Positions 1 to 5,516 of a DNA stretch of 5,643 nucleotides are shown in pieces (position 1 is the stretch's first letter; each line of letters opens with the position of its first letter). The notes beneath the pieces are model-generated. The model was not told the origin of the DNA, did no database searches, and saw only the letters and a list, made by a program, of their open reading frames with translations. Source of the stretch: Firmicutes bacterium UBA6132 (GTDB taxonomy: Bacteria; Bacillota_A; Clostridia; Tissierellales; Sedimentibacteraceae); NCBI GenBank assembly GCA_002435835.1, contig DIVM01000347.1:1-5643 (forward strand), read 5' to 3'. Made by a program: the position numbers and the translations under genes.

Positions 1-433
1 TGATAAAGGAATATTTGCGCTTGTGCGTACATCAAATAAAGGTGCAAGAGATTTTCAATATATAAAAAATGAAGATAATGAACCTTTATATGAAATAGTA
101 GGAGAAAAACTAGAAGAACTTGCTAAAGATAATATGGGAGAATGCGGTTTTAGTTCTGTTGGAGCAGTAGTTGGATGTACAAACAATGAAGAAGGAATTT
201 CTTTAAGAAATAAAATTAAATCAATGTTTTTATTAATACCTGGTTACGGAGCACAGGGAGGAAAAGCAGAAGATATAGCAACATATTTAATAAATGGTAA
301 TGGTGCAGTAGTAAATTCTTCAAGAGGAATTTTATTAGCATATAAAAAAGAAGAAGATGGCGAAAATAATTTTGCTGAATGTGCAAGAAAAGAAACAATA
401 AGAATGAGAGACGACATAAGAGCTTATATATAA
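1..433 (+). CDS. pyrF: Orotidine 5'-phosphate decarboxylase, type 2, C-terminal part (5' end outside window)
   Basis: This enzyme decarboxylates orotidine 5'-monophosphate to UMP, the last step of de novo UMP synthesis in the cytoplasm. The reading frame is open from base 2, before any start codon, so the gene begins upstream and the GTG at 23 is an internal Val codon. About 143 residues are visible, roughly half of a usual type 2 enzyme (about 280). Visible family segments are FALVRTSN near the left edge, the LLIPGYGAQGG loop and the VVNSSRGIL segment, whose Gly-rich loop and Arg sit at the phosphate end of the substrate site. The catalytic Asp-Lys region is expected upstream and cannot be judged. 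It is the first visible gene of a pyrF-pyrK-pyrD-pyrE run; 74 bases separate it from pyrK. Identification is from recalled family motifs. Confidence 0.95.
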   Translation, partial: DKGIFALVRTSNKGARDFQYIKNEDNEPLYEIVGEKLEELAKDNMGECGFSSVGAVVGCTNNEEGISLRNKIKSMFLLIPGYGAQGGKAEDIATYLINGNGAVVNSSRGILLAYKKEEDGENNFAECARKETIRMRDDIRAYI

Positions 434-442
434 ATATAAGCT
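421..442 (+). other. Perfect hairpin spanning the pyrF stop codon
   Basis: AGCTTATAT (421-429) and ATATAAGCT (434-442) are perfect 9-base inverted arms around the loop ATAA, which contains most of the TAA stop codon of pyrF (431-433). No T-run follows, so it is not a standard intrinsic terminator. In the mRNA it could be a weak pause, a processing or stability element between pyrF and pyrK, or chance in AT-rich DNA. The structure is seen; any role is inferred. Confidence 0.4.
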
Positions 443-497
443 GTTTAAGTATAATTCATTAGGGTGTAAGAAAACTATTGAATATGCTTATTTTAAC

Positions 498-503
498 AGG
501 AGG
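498..503 (+). promoter_or_regulatory. Ribosome binding site that sets the pyrK start
   Basis: AGGAGG lies 4 bases before the ATG at 508. The frame is also open further upstream, with a possible TTG at 478 and ATG at 484. The only purine-rich site ahead of these, AGGGTG at 461-466, is poorly spaced, about 17 bases from the ATG at 484. The strong site therefore favours 508. Confidence 0.8.
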
Positions 504-507
504 AAAA

Positions 508-1242
508 ATGAAAATACTTAATAGTAAAATACTTCTCAATAAACAAGTACTTAATAATATTTATAAACTTGTAATTGAATTTAAAAATGAAAAAGATGAA
601 GTTAAACCTGGACAATTTTTTATGCTTAAAACTTTGGACAATTCATTTTTATTACCAAGACCGATAAGTGTAAATGATGCAGATGAAAATACAGTTACAT
701 TTTTATATAGAGTTGAAAAAGTCGGAACTACAGAAATAAGTAAATTAAGAGAAAAAGAAGAAATACAGGCAGTTGGACCATTAGGTAATGGATTTAATTT
801 AAATGAACTTAATGGAAAAATAGCTGTTGTTGGGGGCGGAATTGGTATTGCACCTCTTTTATATTTAACTAAAAAATTAGGAAAAAAAGCAGATGTATAT
901 TTAGGATATAAGGATAGTGTATATTATAATGAAGAATTTGAAAAATACGCTAATTCAGTTTTAGTTATAACAGAAGATGGAAGCGTAGGGAAAAAAGGAT
1001 TTGTAACTGATTACATAAATTACGAAAATTATGATGCAGTAGTTACTTGTGGCCCAGAAATTATGATGTTTAAAATATCTGATGGATGCAAAGCTAAAAA
1101 TGTTTCATGTTATATGTCTCTTGAAAGAAGAATGGCATGTGGATTAGGTGCTTGTTTAGGTTGCACTGTTGAAACAATAAGTGGAAATAAAAGAGCATGT
1201 AAAGATGGTCCAGTATTTCTATCAGATGAACTATTAATATAA
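508..1242 (+). CDS. pyrK: Dihydroorotate dehydrogenase B electron-transfer subunit (FAD/2Fe-2S)
   Basis: PyrK passes electrons from PyrD-bound FMN through a 2Fe-2S cluster and FAD to NAD+, making the class 1B dihydroorotate dehydrogenase NAD-dependent. The protein starting at 508 has 244 residues, normal for the family. The N-terminal ferredoxin-reductase-like barrel carries LPRPISV, the FAD-binding segment. GPLGNGF and VVGGGIGIAPL follow, the latter opening the NAD-binding domain. Near the C-terminus MACGLGACLGC plus a later Cys forms a C-X4-C-X2-C-X11-C cluster motif, and the sequence continues KDGPVF as in other PyrK proteins. The last spacing is a few residues shorter than the about 14 I recall for the Lactococcus protein. 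The gene lies 12 bases before pyrD, so the two subunits are very likely co-translated from one operon mRNA. Confidence 0.96.
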   Translation: MKILNSKILLNKQVLNNIYKLVIEFKNEKDEVKPGQFFMLKTLDNSFLLPRPISVNDADENTVTFLYRVEKVGTTEISKLREKEEIQAVGPLGNGFNLNELNGKIAVVGGGIGIAPLLYLTKKLGKKADVYLGYKDSVYYNEEFEKYANSVLVITEDGSVGKKGFVTDYINYENYDAVVTCGPEIMMFKISDGCKAKNVSCYMSLERRMACGLGACLGCTVETISGNKRACKDGPVFLSDELLI

Positions 1243-1254
1243 TGGGGTGGTAAA

Positions 1255-2157
1255 ATGGCAGATTTAAGAGTAAAAGCAATGGGAATGGAATTTAAAAATC
1301 CTATTCTTACAGCTTCAGGAACATTTGGATTTGGAGAAGAATTTAGTGAATTTTATGATTTATCCTTACTTGGAGGAATTTGCAGCAAAGGATTAACATT
1401 AAATCCTAAACCGGGTAATACTGGAATAAGAGTATGGGAAACACCTATGGGTTTAATAAACAGTATAGGTCTTCAAAATCCTGGAGTGGATAAATTTATA
1501 TCTGAAGAACTTCCAAAGATGAAAAACTATAAAACTAAGATTATTGCAAATCTTGGTGGAAATACTGAACAGGAATATTTAACAGGTATTGAAAAATTAA
1601 ATAATACTGATGTTGATTTAATTGAATTAAATATATCATGTCCAAATGTAAAATGTGGTGGTATGGCATTTGGAATTAAATCAGAAGTTGCTTTTGAAAT
1701 AGTTTCACAAGTTAAGGGAGCATGTAAAAAACCATTGATGGTTAAATTGTCTCCTAATGCAGAAAATATAGCTGAAATGGCAGTTGCTTGTGAAGAAGCA
1801 GGAGCAGATTCCATTTCATTAATAAATACAATTAAAGCAATGGCTATAGATATTAAAAAAAGAAAAGCAGTTTTTGATAATGTTTATGCAGGTCTATCAG
1901 GTCCTTGTGTTAAGCCTGTAGCTTTAAGAATGGTTCATGAAGTATGCAAGGCAGTTAAAGTACCTGTTTGTGGATTAGGGGGCATTATGAGCGCTGAGGA
2001 TGCAATAGAATTTATAATGGCTGGTGCAACTTTAATACAAATAGGAACTGGAAACTTTATTAAGCCAAATATAGCTGTAGACATTATAAATGGAATTGAA
2101 GAATTTATGGATATAAATAACATTAAAACTCTTGATGAAATAAGAGGTATAATTTAG
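1255..2157 (+). CDS. pyrD: Dihydroorotate dehydrogenase B, catalytic FMN subunit
   Basis: PyrD oxidises (S)-dihydroorotate to orotate on FMN, the fourth step of pyrimidine synthesis; in class 1B it works as a complex with PyrK. The 300-residue length is typical for a soluble class 1 enzyme with no membrane-anchoring N-terminal extension. Recognisable parts in order are [11 protein letters not shown] (15-25), SKGLT with Lys45, [16 protein letters not shown] (62-77), NISCPN with the expected catalytic base Cys129 (class 2 enzymes have Ser), MVKLSPN (162-168), GLSGPCVKP (213-221) and the phosphate-binding CGLGGI (239-244) and IGTG (263-266) loops. The start is the ATG at 1255, 4 bases after GGGGTGG (1244-1250). 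The Cys129 base and the adjacent pyrK agree on class 1B. Next comes a 70-base gap before pyrE that holds a GC-rich palindrome. Confidence 0.97.
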   Translation: MADLRVKAMGMEFKNPILTASGTFGFGEEFSEFYDLSLLGGICSKGLTLNPKPGNTGIRVWETPMGLINSIGLQNPGVDKFISEELPKMKNYKTKIIANLGGNTEQEYLTGIEKLNNTDVDLIELNISCPNVKCGGMAFGIKSEVAFEIVSQVKGACKKPLMVKLSPNAENIAEMAVACEEAGADSISLINTIKAMAIDIKKRKAVFDNVYAGLSGPCVKPVALRMVHEVCKAVKVPVCGLGGIMSAEDAIEFIMAGATLIQIGTGNFIKPNIAVDIINGIEEFMDINNIKTLDEIRGII

Positions 2158-2179
2158 GTCAGGGACTGTCCCTAAAATT
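2151..2179 (+). other. GC-rich palindrome overlapping the end of pyrD
   Basis: AGGGACTGTCCCT (2161-2173) is a perfect palindrome with 6-base arms and a single central base, 3 bases after the pyrD stop. As RNA it could form a 5-base-pair stem with a 3-base loop. A second, competing pairing exists between AATTTAGG (2151-2158) and CCTAAAATT (2171-2179) with one bulged base. No T-run follows, so an intrinsic terminator is unlikely. Its base composition stands out against the AT-rich surroundings. A protein-binding site, an mRNA processing element or a remnant of a dispersed short palindromic repeat are all possible. Confidence 0.45.
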
Positions 2180-2227
2180 ACAAAGAATAAATAACAATGA
2201 ATAATAAATAAGAAATCGGAGGATGAA

Positions 2228-2791
2228 ATGAGTATAAATGTAGTAGAAATATTAAAAGAATGTGATGCTTTATTAGAAGGACATTTTTTATTATCTTCAG
2301 GTAAACACAGCAACAGATATTGTCAGTGTGCAAAGTTAACGCAATATCCAGATAAATCATCACAAGTAATTTCAATTGTTGCAGAAAAAGTGAAACAATT
2401 AGGAATTGATGTTGTTGTAGGACCTGCTATGGGTGGAATAGTAGCTGCATATGAACTTGGTAGACAATTAAATGTACGAGCAATTTTCACTGAAAGAGAA
2501 AACAACATAATGACTTTAAGACGTGGTTTTGAAATTAAACCTGGTGAAAAAATATTAATAATGGAAGATGTAGTTACAACAGGCAAATCTTCTATGGAAA
2601 CAGCAAAAGTTCTTGAAGCTCATGGCGGAAAAGTAATTGGTATTGGTTGTATAGTTGATAGAAAAGTAAGTGAAATTGATTTGCCTATTTATTCAGCAGT
2701 AGAATTAATATTTGATACTTATGAAGAACAAAACTGCCCTTTATGTAAAAGTGGATCTCAACCAATTAAACCAGGAAGCAGAAAATTTTAA
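2228..2791 (+). CDS. pyrE: Orotate phosphoribosyltransferase
   Basis: PyrE joins orotate to 5-phosphoribosyl 1-diphosphate (PRPP), giving orotidine 5'-monophosphate, the substrate of PyrF. The protein has 187 residues. The N-terminal [14 protein letters not shown] segment (18-31) is the orotate-side signature. [15 protein letters not shown] (65-79) follows, then [15 protein letters not shown] (87-101), matching the flexible catalytic loop of this subgroup. [13 protein letters not shown] (109-121) is the type I phosphoribosyltransferase PRPP loop. The C-terminus keeps NCPLCKSG and KPGSRKF (169-187), seen in the longer form of PyrE common in Gram-positive anaerobes. The start at 2228 lies 5 bases after GGAGG (2218-2222). 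It is the last gene of the pyrimidine run and is followed 15 to 40 bases later by a strong terminator. Confidence 0.97.
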   Translation: MSINVVEILKECDALLEGHFLLSSGKHSNRYCQCAKLTQYPDKSSQVISIVAEKVKQLGIDVVVGPAMGGIVAAYELGRQLNVRAIFTERENNIMTLRRGFEIKPGEKILIMEDVVTTGKSSMETAKVLEAHGGKVIGIGCIVDRKVSEIDLPIYSAVELIFDTYEEQNCPLCKSGSQPIKPGSRKF

Positions 2792-2803
2792 ATTCAATAA
2801 ATA

Positions 2804-2835
2804 TATAAAGGAACGGATAATACCGTTCCTTTATG
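2804..2835. terminator. Intrinsic terminator shared by pyrE and the convergent small gene
   Basis: AAAGGAACGG (2807-2816) and CCGTTCCTTT (2823-2832) pair perfectly around the loop ATAATA, and the stem extends outward by two A-T pairs and a possible T-G pair. On the plus strand the T-rich run ATGTTTTAAAGTTTTATTTT follows. On the minus strand the hairpin is followed by a T-rich stretch as well. It lies between the 3' ends of two converging genes, so it probably works in both directions, ending the pyr operon mRNA and the 2851-3123 transcript. Confidence 0.85.
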
Positions 2836-2850
2836 TTTTAAAGTTTTATT

Positions 2851-3123
2851 TTATAAAAAGAAGAATGGCCAGAATAACCACCATATTGGATTTTCGCAAT
2901 TTCCATACCTGTCACAATAAGGATAACGATAGTATCTATCATGATCATATCTGTAATCATATCTGTTATCGTATCTATTATCATATCTTCTATTATAGTC
3001 GAATCTATTATCATAATTGTATCTTCTATTAGTATATCTTTGTGTGTTTAAATCTTGATTCATATCAAATAAGTCGTTATTGTATTCAGGATAGTTGTTG
3101 TTATTGTTAATATTATTATCCAT
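2851..3123 (-). CDS. Asn/Tyr/Arg/Asp-rich low-complexity protein of unknown function
   Basis: I do not recognise this 90-residue protein. Residues 1-28 are rich in Asn and Asp, with five Asn in a row at 6-10. Residues 29-73 are dominated by Arg, Tyr, Asp and Asn with RYDN-like repeats at 46-60. Two Cys (70 and 76) follow, and the protein ends in the very hydrophobic aromatic PIWWLFWPFFFL. By my count Asn, Tyr, Arg and Asp make up 59 of 90 residues. No signal peptide is visible, and the tail is too short for an ordinary membrane segment. Reality as a gene is supported by a good ribosome binding site (AAAGGAG, 9 bases before ATG), a shared terminator and a possible promoter. Tyr-rich composition resembles some spore coat and envelope proteins; that is inference, and self-assembly or surface attachment is only a guess. 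Confidence 0.75.
   Translation of the reverse strand: MDNNINNNNNYPEYNNDLFDMNQDLNTQRYTNRRYNYDNRFDYNRRYDNRYDNRYDYRYDHDRYYRYPYCDRYGNCENPIWWLFWPFFFL
2944..2988 (-). repeat. 12-base tandem repeat encoding RYDN-type tetrapeptides
   Basis: Read on the plus strand, units close to ATCATATCTGTT recur with a 12-base period, encoding RYDN, RYDN, RYDY and RYD on the minus strand. Third-position changes and substitutions show that the units have begun to diverge. Looser relatives extend the pattern on both sides (about 2905-3039). Such tracts can change in copy number by slippage, in steps of four residues without a frameshift. Confidence 0.7.
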
Positions 3124-3132
3124 TTATAGTTG

Positions 3133-3139
3133 CTCCTTT
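3133..3139 (-). promoter_or_regulatory. Ribosome binding site of the small minus-strand gene
   Basis: On the minus strand AAAGGAG lies 9 bases before the ATG at 3123. It is a good match to the 16S anti-Shine-Dalgarno sequence and the main evidence that the low-complexity frame is translated. Confidence 0.75.
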
Positions 3140-3198
3140 CAGCTAATTAAAATTTTTAATTCTTAACTTTATAATTATATATAGTCAAGCTTATACTT

Positions 3199-3226
3199 TA
3201 ATATATGAAAAAGCATATATGGTGTT
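3199..3226 (-). promoter_or_regulatory. Possible minus-strand promoter for the small gene, sporulation-sigma-like
   Basis: On the minus strand CATATATTA (3199-3207) fits the sigma-K type -10 pattern CATANNNTA, with an AC (3224-3225) 16 bases upstream as its minimal -35. A vegetative alternative is TTGACT (complement of 3183-3188) with a poor -10 about 17 bases on. The area is so AT-rich that matches arise by chance, and the sigma-K element is short. The location, some 65 to 75 bases before the start codon, is reasonable. Confidence 0.25.
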
Positions 3227-3312
3227 ACATTTTATCAAAAAATGATGAAATAAATTGTAATACTTTATTTATATGTGAATAACTTTTTTTAAAATACGGG
3301 TTACTGTGGAAA

Positions 3313-3347
3313 TATTAATAATTAATAGTATTTATTATTCAATAATA
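3313..3347. other. Two 15-base palindromes 20 bases apart in the divergent intergenic region
   Basis: TATTAATAATTAATA (3313-3327) and TATTATTCAATAATA (3333-3347) are each perfect inverted repeats with a single central base. Their centres (3320 and 3340) are 20 bases apart, about two helical turns. They sit in the roughly 300-base region between two divergent genes, so paired operator sites are possible, but AT-only palindromes are common in such DNA. Apart from these, the neighbouring palindrome at 3377, a third AT-only one at 3145-3161 and the promoter candidates, I see nothing else in 3124-3423. Confidence 0.3.
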
Positions 3348-3376
3348 CAATAGTAATTAATTTAGGTTATATGACA

Positions 3377-3395
3377 TAAACATATAATATGTTTA
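3377..3395 (+). promoter_or_regulatory. 19-base palindrome containing a TATAAT -10-like hexamer
   Basis: TAAACATATAATATGTTTA is a perfect palindrome with 9-base arms around one A. It contains TATAAT at 3383-3388, a perfect vegetative -10. The -35 position holds only a weak TTTAGG (3361-3366, spacer 16). CATATAATA at 3381 also fits a sigma-K -10 pattern. The site ends 28 bases before the TTG start of the deacetylase gene, so it may be its promoter, an operator over that promoter, or both. Confidence 0.4.
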
Positions 3396-3412
3396 AAATT
3401 AACTAATTATAT

Positions 3413-3419
3413 GGGGTGG
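3413..3419 (+). promoter_or_regulatory. Ribosome binding site that supports the TTG start at 3424
   Basis: GGGGTGG lies 4 bases before TTG at 3424. The ten bases ATGGGGTGGT (3411-3420) are identical to those before pyrD (1242-1251), and the spacing to the start codon is the same. No ATG follows near by in this frame, so the site argues for the TTG start. Confidence 0.75.
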
Positions 3420-3423
3420 TTTT

Positions 3424-4278
3424 TTGTTAAATTTTAAAAGAAGATATTTATATATTTTAATTTTACCTTTATTTGTGTTGTTTTTATACTTTAGCAATTT
3501 AAATAATGTATTACCAGTATCAACTCCTGTATCGACAAGCCCTTCAGTAAGACTTCCTATAATCATGTATCATCAAGTTCTAAAAAATAAAAACAGTTTA
3601 GGAAAATATATTATATCTCCTAAAGAGTTTGAGGAAGATGTTAAGTACTTAATAAAAGAAGGATATACAACAGTAGATGTGCAAGATTTAATTGATTTTG
3701 AATATAACAAAAAAAATTTACCAGAAAAACCAATTATGCTTACTTTCGATGATGGATATTTAAGTAATTATACATATATAGTTCCAATACTTGAAAAATA
3801 TCAAGTTAAAGCGGTTATATCAATAGTTGGTGAATATGTGGATAAAAGCTCTAAAGATCAATATACAAATCCATATTTAAATTGGAAACAAGTTAAAGAG
3901 CTTGTTGAATCTCCATATGTTGAAATACAAAATCATACATATGCAATGCATGATATTGAGGATAGAAAAGGTTGTAGTATAATAGAAGGAGAAGCATTTG
4001 ATAAATATAAAATGGAAATTCTTGAGGATATAGGATATTTTCAAGTTTTAATAGAAAGTAAAACAGGATATACGCCAACAGCTTTTACGTATCCATACGG
4101 TTATATTTGTAAGGAAATTAAAGATATACTTAAGGAAATTGGATTTGTATCTACATTTTCATGTAAAGAAGGAGTTAATTTATTGTCTGGAAATAAGGAT
4201 GAATTATATGAATTAAAGAGATTTAATCGTCCATCAGGAATAAATCGCACAAGGTTTTTTAATAAGTTTGAAAAATAA
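3424..4278 (+). CDS. Membrane-anchored polysaccharide deacetylase (CE4/NodB family, PgaB/IcaB-like motifs)
   Basis: The family removes N-acetyl groups from cell-wall or surface polysaccharides in a metal-dependent reaction outside the membrane. The 284-residue protein has two or more basic residues (5-7), a hydrophobic segment at about 8-24, then a Ser/Thr/Pro linker, consistent with a signal anchor or uncleaved signal. The domain opens with LPIIMYHQV (44-52). TFDDGY (107-112) supplies the catalytic base and metal Asp pair, 109 and 110. NHTYAMH (170-176) supplies the metal His171 and His176, spaced H-X4-H as in PgaB/IcaB proteins rather than H-X3-H of PgdA/PdaA types. FTYPYG (221-226) and RFNRPSG (266-272) are later family motifs. 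The start is TTG. No neighbouring exopolysaccharide synthesis gene is visible, so the substrate (peptidoglycan, poly-GlcNAc or other) is unknown. It lies alone between a divergent region and a terminator. Confidence 0.9.
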   Translation: MLNFKRRYLYILILPLFVLFLYFSNLNNVLPVSTPVSTSPSVRLPIIMYHQVLKNKNSLGKYIISPKEFEEDVKYLIKEGYTTVDVQDLIDFEYNKKNLPEKPIMLTFDDGYLSNYTYIVPILEKYQVKAVISIVGEYVDKSSKDQYTNPYLNWKQVKELVESPYVEIQNHTYAMHDIEDRKGCSIIEGEAFDKYKMEILEDIGYFQVLIESKTGYTPTAFTYPYGYICKEIKDILKEIGFVSTFSCKEGVNLLSGNKDELYELKRFNRPSGINRTRFFNKFEK

Positions 4279-4286
4279 ATAAATTC

Positions 4287-4305
4287 ATAAAATTTTAAAT
4301 TTTAT
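4287..4305. other. AT-only palindrome after the deacetylase gene
   Basis: ATAAAATTTTAAATTTTAT is a perfect inverted repeat with 9-base arms and one central T, 8 bases after the deacetylase stop. A run TTTTTA lies further on at 4312. It could add a weak hairpin before the main terminator, but an AT-only stem is not very stable and chance is a real possibility. Confidence 0.3.
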
Positions 4306-4322
4306 ATAATATTTTTAGTTAA

Positions 4323-4370
4323 AAAAGGAACCTTTGTGAAGCATATTATGTATACTCGAAGGTTCTTTTT
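4323..4370 (+). terminator. Long imperfect hairpin with T-tail, terminator of the deacetylase gene
   Basis: GGAACCTTTG (4327-4336) pairs with CGAAGGTTCT (4357-4366), including two G-T pairs, and the A-run at 4323-4326 pairs with TTTT at 4367-4370. Inside, AG.ATA (4340-4345) can pair with TAT.CT (4351-4356) around the loop TTATG, with one mismatch and a three-base bulge. T-rich sequence continues after the hairpin. This is a convincing intrinsic terminator between the deacetylase and hutG, so hutG probably has its own promoter. Confidence 0.8.
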
Positions 4371-4387
4371 ATATTTGTATATTTTTA

Positions 4388-4416
4388 TCGACTATTATTA
4401 GATGTTAATTTATTAG
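4388..4416 (+). promoter_or_regulatory. Possible vegetative promoter of hutG
   Basis: TCGACT (4388-4393) and TATTAG (4411-4416) are each four-of-six matches to the vegetative consensus with a 17-base spacer. A start of transcription near 4423 would leave a leader of about 25 bases. No operator or riboswitch-like structure is evident in so short a leader. Support is modest. Confidence 0.3.
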
Positions 4417-4434
4417 AATGAAAATAATTTATGG

Positions 4435-4441
4435 AAAGGTG
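4435..4441 (+). promoter_or_regulatory. Ribosome binding site that sets the hutG start
   Basis: AAAGGTG lies 7 bases before the ATG at 4449. An in-frame ATG at 4431 lies directly ahead of this site and has no purine-rich sequence before it, so the start six codons later is preferred. Confidence 0.75.
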
Positions 4442-4448
4442 TGATAAA

Positions 4449-5468
4449 ATGTTTAATAATAATTATGCTGTTGCAGATAAAAATGTTTGGAAAGGACGAA
4501 TAGATAGCGAAAATAATTTTGATGCCTTTAGATGGCATCAGATGATACAATTTATTGATTTATCTCAGGAACACTTGCAGATATACAAAGGTAAGTTAGG
4601 GTTTTGTATAATTGGATTTTGCTGTGATGCAGGTATACAAATTAATAAAGGCAGGTTTGGTGCAGCTAATGCACCTCATAGTATAAGAAAAGAACTCGCA
4701 AATCTTCCATGTTGGTTTAATCAGGAAGTTAAGATTTTCGATGCAGGAGATATACTTTCGGAGAATTGTACATTAGAAGAAAGTCAGGCATTATTGGCTG
4801 AAGCAGTGCAAAAAATCTTAAATCTATCTCTTTTTCCTATAGTTTTAGGAGGGGGACATGAAGTAGCATTTGGCCATTATAATGGAATTTTAAATTATTT
4901 ATATCAGAAAGAATCAAAACCTAAAATTGGTATTATAAACTTTGATGCTCATTTTGATCTTAGACCATACCCTAATGGGGGCAGCTCAGGAACCATGTTC
5001 AGGCAAATAGCTGATATATGCTTGGACAAAGAATTAGAATATTCCTATATGTGCTTAGGAATTCAAAAATATAGCAATACAGTGGACTTATTTAAAACTG
5101 CTAAAAATCTTGGTGTTGAGTATATTTTGGAAAAAGATATTTCAATAAGCGACGAGTGGAGTTTAATGGAAAAATTTAATAATTTTATAAATAATCAAGA
5201 CCATATATATATAACCATTTGTTCCGATGTATTTTCATCAGCATTTGCACCAGGAGTTAGTTCACCACAACCATTAGGATTAGATCCAGAAACAGTATTG
5301 AAGTTTCTAAAATATATGTTTAAATCAAATAAGGTAGTAAGCTTTGATATAGCTGAAGTTGCTCCAAGATTTGACCAAGATAATACAACATCTAACTTAG
5401 CAAAAGTATTGATTTTTGCAGTAGTAAATACCCTATGCCAAATAAATAATTTATCAGTACATATTTGA
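4449..5468 (+). CDS. hutG: Formimidoylglutamase-like protein, arginase/ureohydrolase family
   Basis: HutG hydrolyses N-formimidoyl-L-glutamate to L-glutamate and formamide, the last step of one histidine degradation route, using a two-manganese centre. The 339-residue protein shows NKGRFGAANAPHSIRKEL (66-83), characteristic of the family's N-terminal part. Metal-binding motifs are GGGHE (134-138; His137), FDAHFD (165-170; Asp166, His168, Asp170) and TICSDVFSSAFAPGVSSP (256-273; Asp260). SFDIAEVAPRFDQDN (298-312) matches HutG more than agmatinase or arginase. In the last metal motif the first of the two usual Asp is Cys258. I recall that some HutG-like proteins carry Cys there but cannot confirm it. 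Other arginase-family substrates are the main alternative. No hutH, hutU or hutI lies near by, and there is no clear terminator after the stop. Confidence 0.85.
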   Translation: MFNNNYAVADKNVWKGRIDSENNFDAFRWHQMIQFIDLSQEHLQIYKGKLGFCIIGFCCDAGIQINKGRFGAANAPHSIRKELANLPCWFNQEVKIFDAGDILSENCTLEESQALLAEAVQKILNLSLFPIVLGGGHEVAFGHYNGILNYLYQKESKPKIGIINFDAHFDLRPYPNGGSSGTMFRQIADICLDKELEYSYMCLGIQKYSNTVDLFKTAKNLGVEYILEKDISISDEWSLMEKFNNFINNQDHIYITICSDVFSSAFAPGVSSPQPLGLDPETVLKFLKYMFKSNKVVSFDIAEVAPRFDQDNTTSNLAKVLIFAVVNTLCQINNLSVHI

Positions 5469-5478
5469 TAGAAATATT

Positions 5479-5516
5479 TTTACATTTTTAAAAAATCCTT
5501 TACATTTCTTAAAAGT
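5479..5516 (+). repeat. Direct repeat of TTTACATTT-type sequence, 20 bases apart
   Basis: TTTACATTTTTAAAA (from 5479) and TTTACATTTCTTAAAA (from 5499) are near-identical copies with a 20-base offset, about two helical turns. The second copy contains the -35 hexamer of the promoter below. A repeated activator or repressor site, or a duplicated promoter segment, would fit; the sequence does not distinguish these. Confidence 0.45.

Noticed and set aside
478..507. N-terminal extension of PyrK from TTG 478 or ATG 484
   Set aside because: AGGAGG immediately before ATG 508 is much the better initiation site and the extension adds no family sequence.
2223..2231. ATGAAATGA, a two-codon frame overlapping the pyrE start
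   Set aside because: It directly abuts the GGAGG site, too close for initiation; probably chance.
2712..3032. Plus-strand open frame of 106 codons overlapping the end of pyrE, rich in Tyr, His, Ile
   Set aside because: It is the shadow of the repetitive minus-strand gene, starts inside pyrE and reads through the terminator hairpin.
3145..3161. AATTAAAATTTTTAATT, a perfect AT-only palindrome upstream of the small minus-strand gene
   Set aside because: Made only of A and T in an AT-rich leader; palindromes of this kind are expected by chance and no function is indicated.
4321..4370. T-box or other riboswitch upstream of hutG
   Set aside because: There is a single hairpin with a T-tail, no T-box consensus and no alternative antiterminator; it fits a terminator of the preceding gene.
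5469..5498. Possible terminator after hutG
   Set aside because: There are A- and T-runs but no GC-containing stem with a loop, so no intrinsic terminator can be supported.
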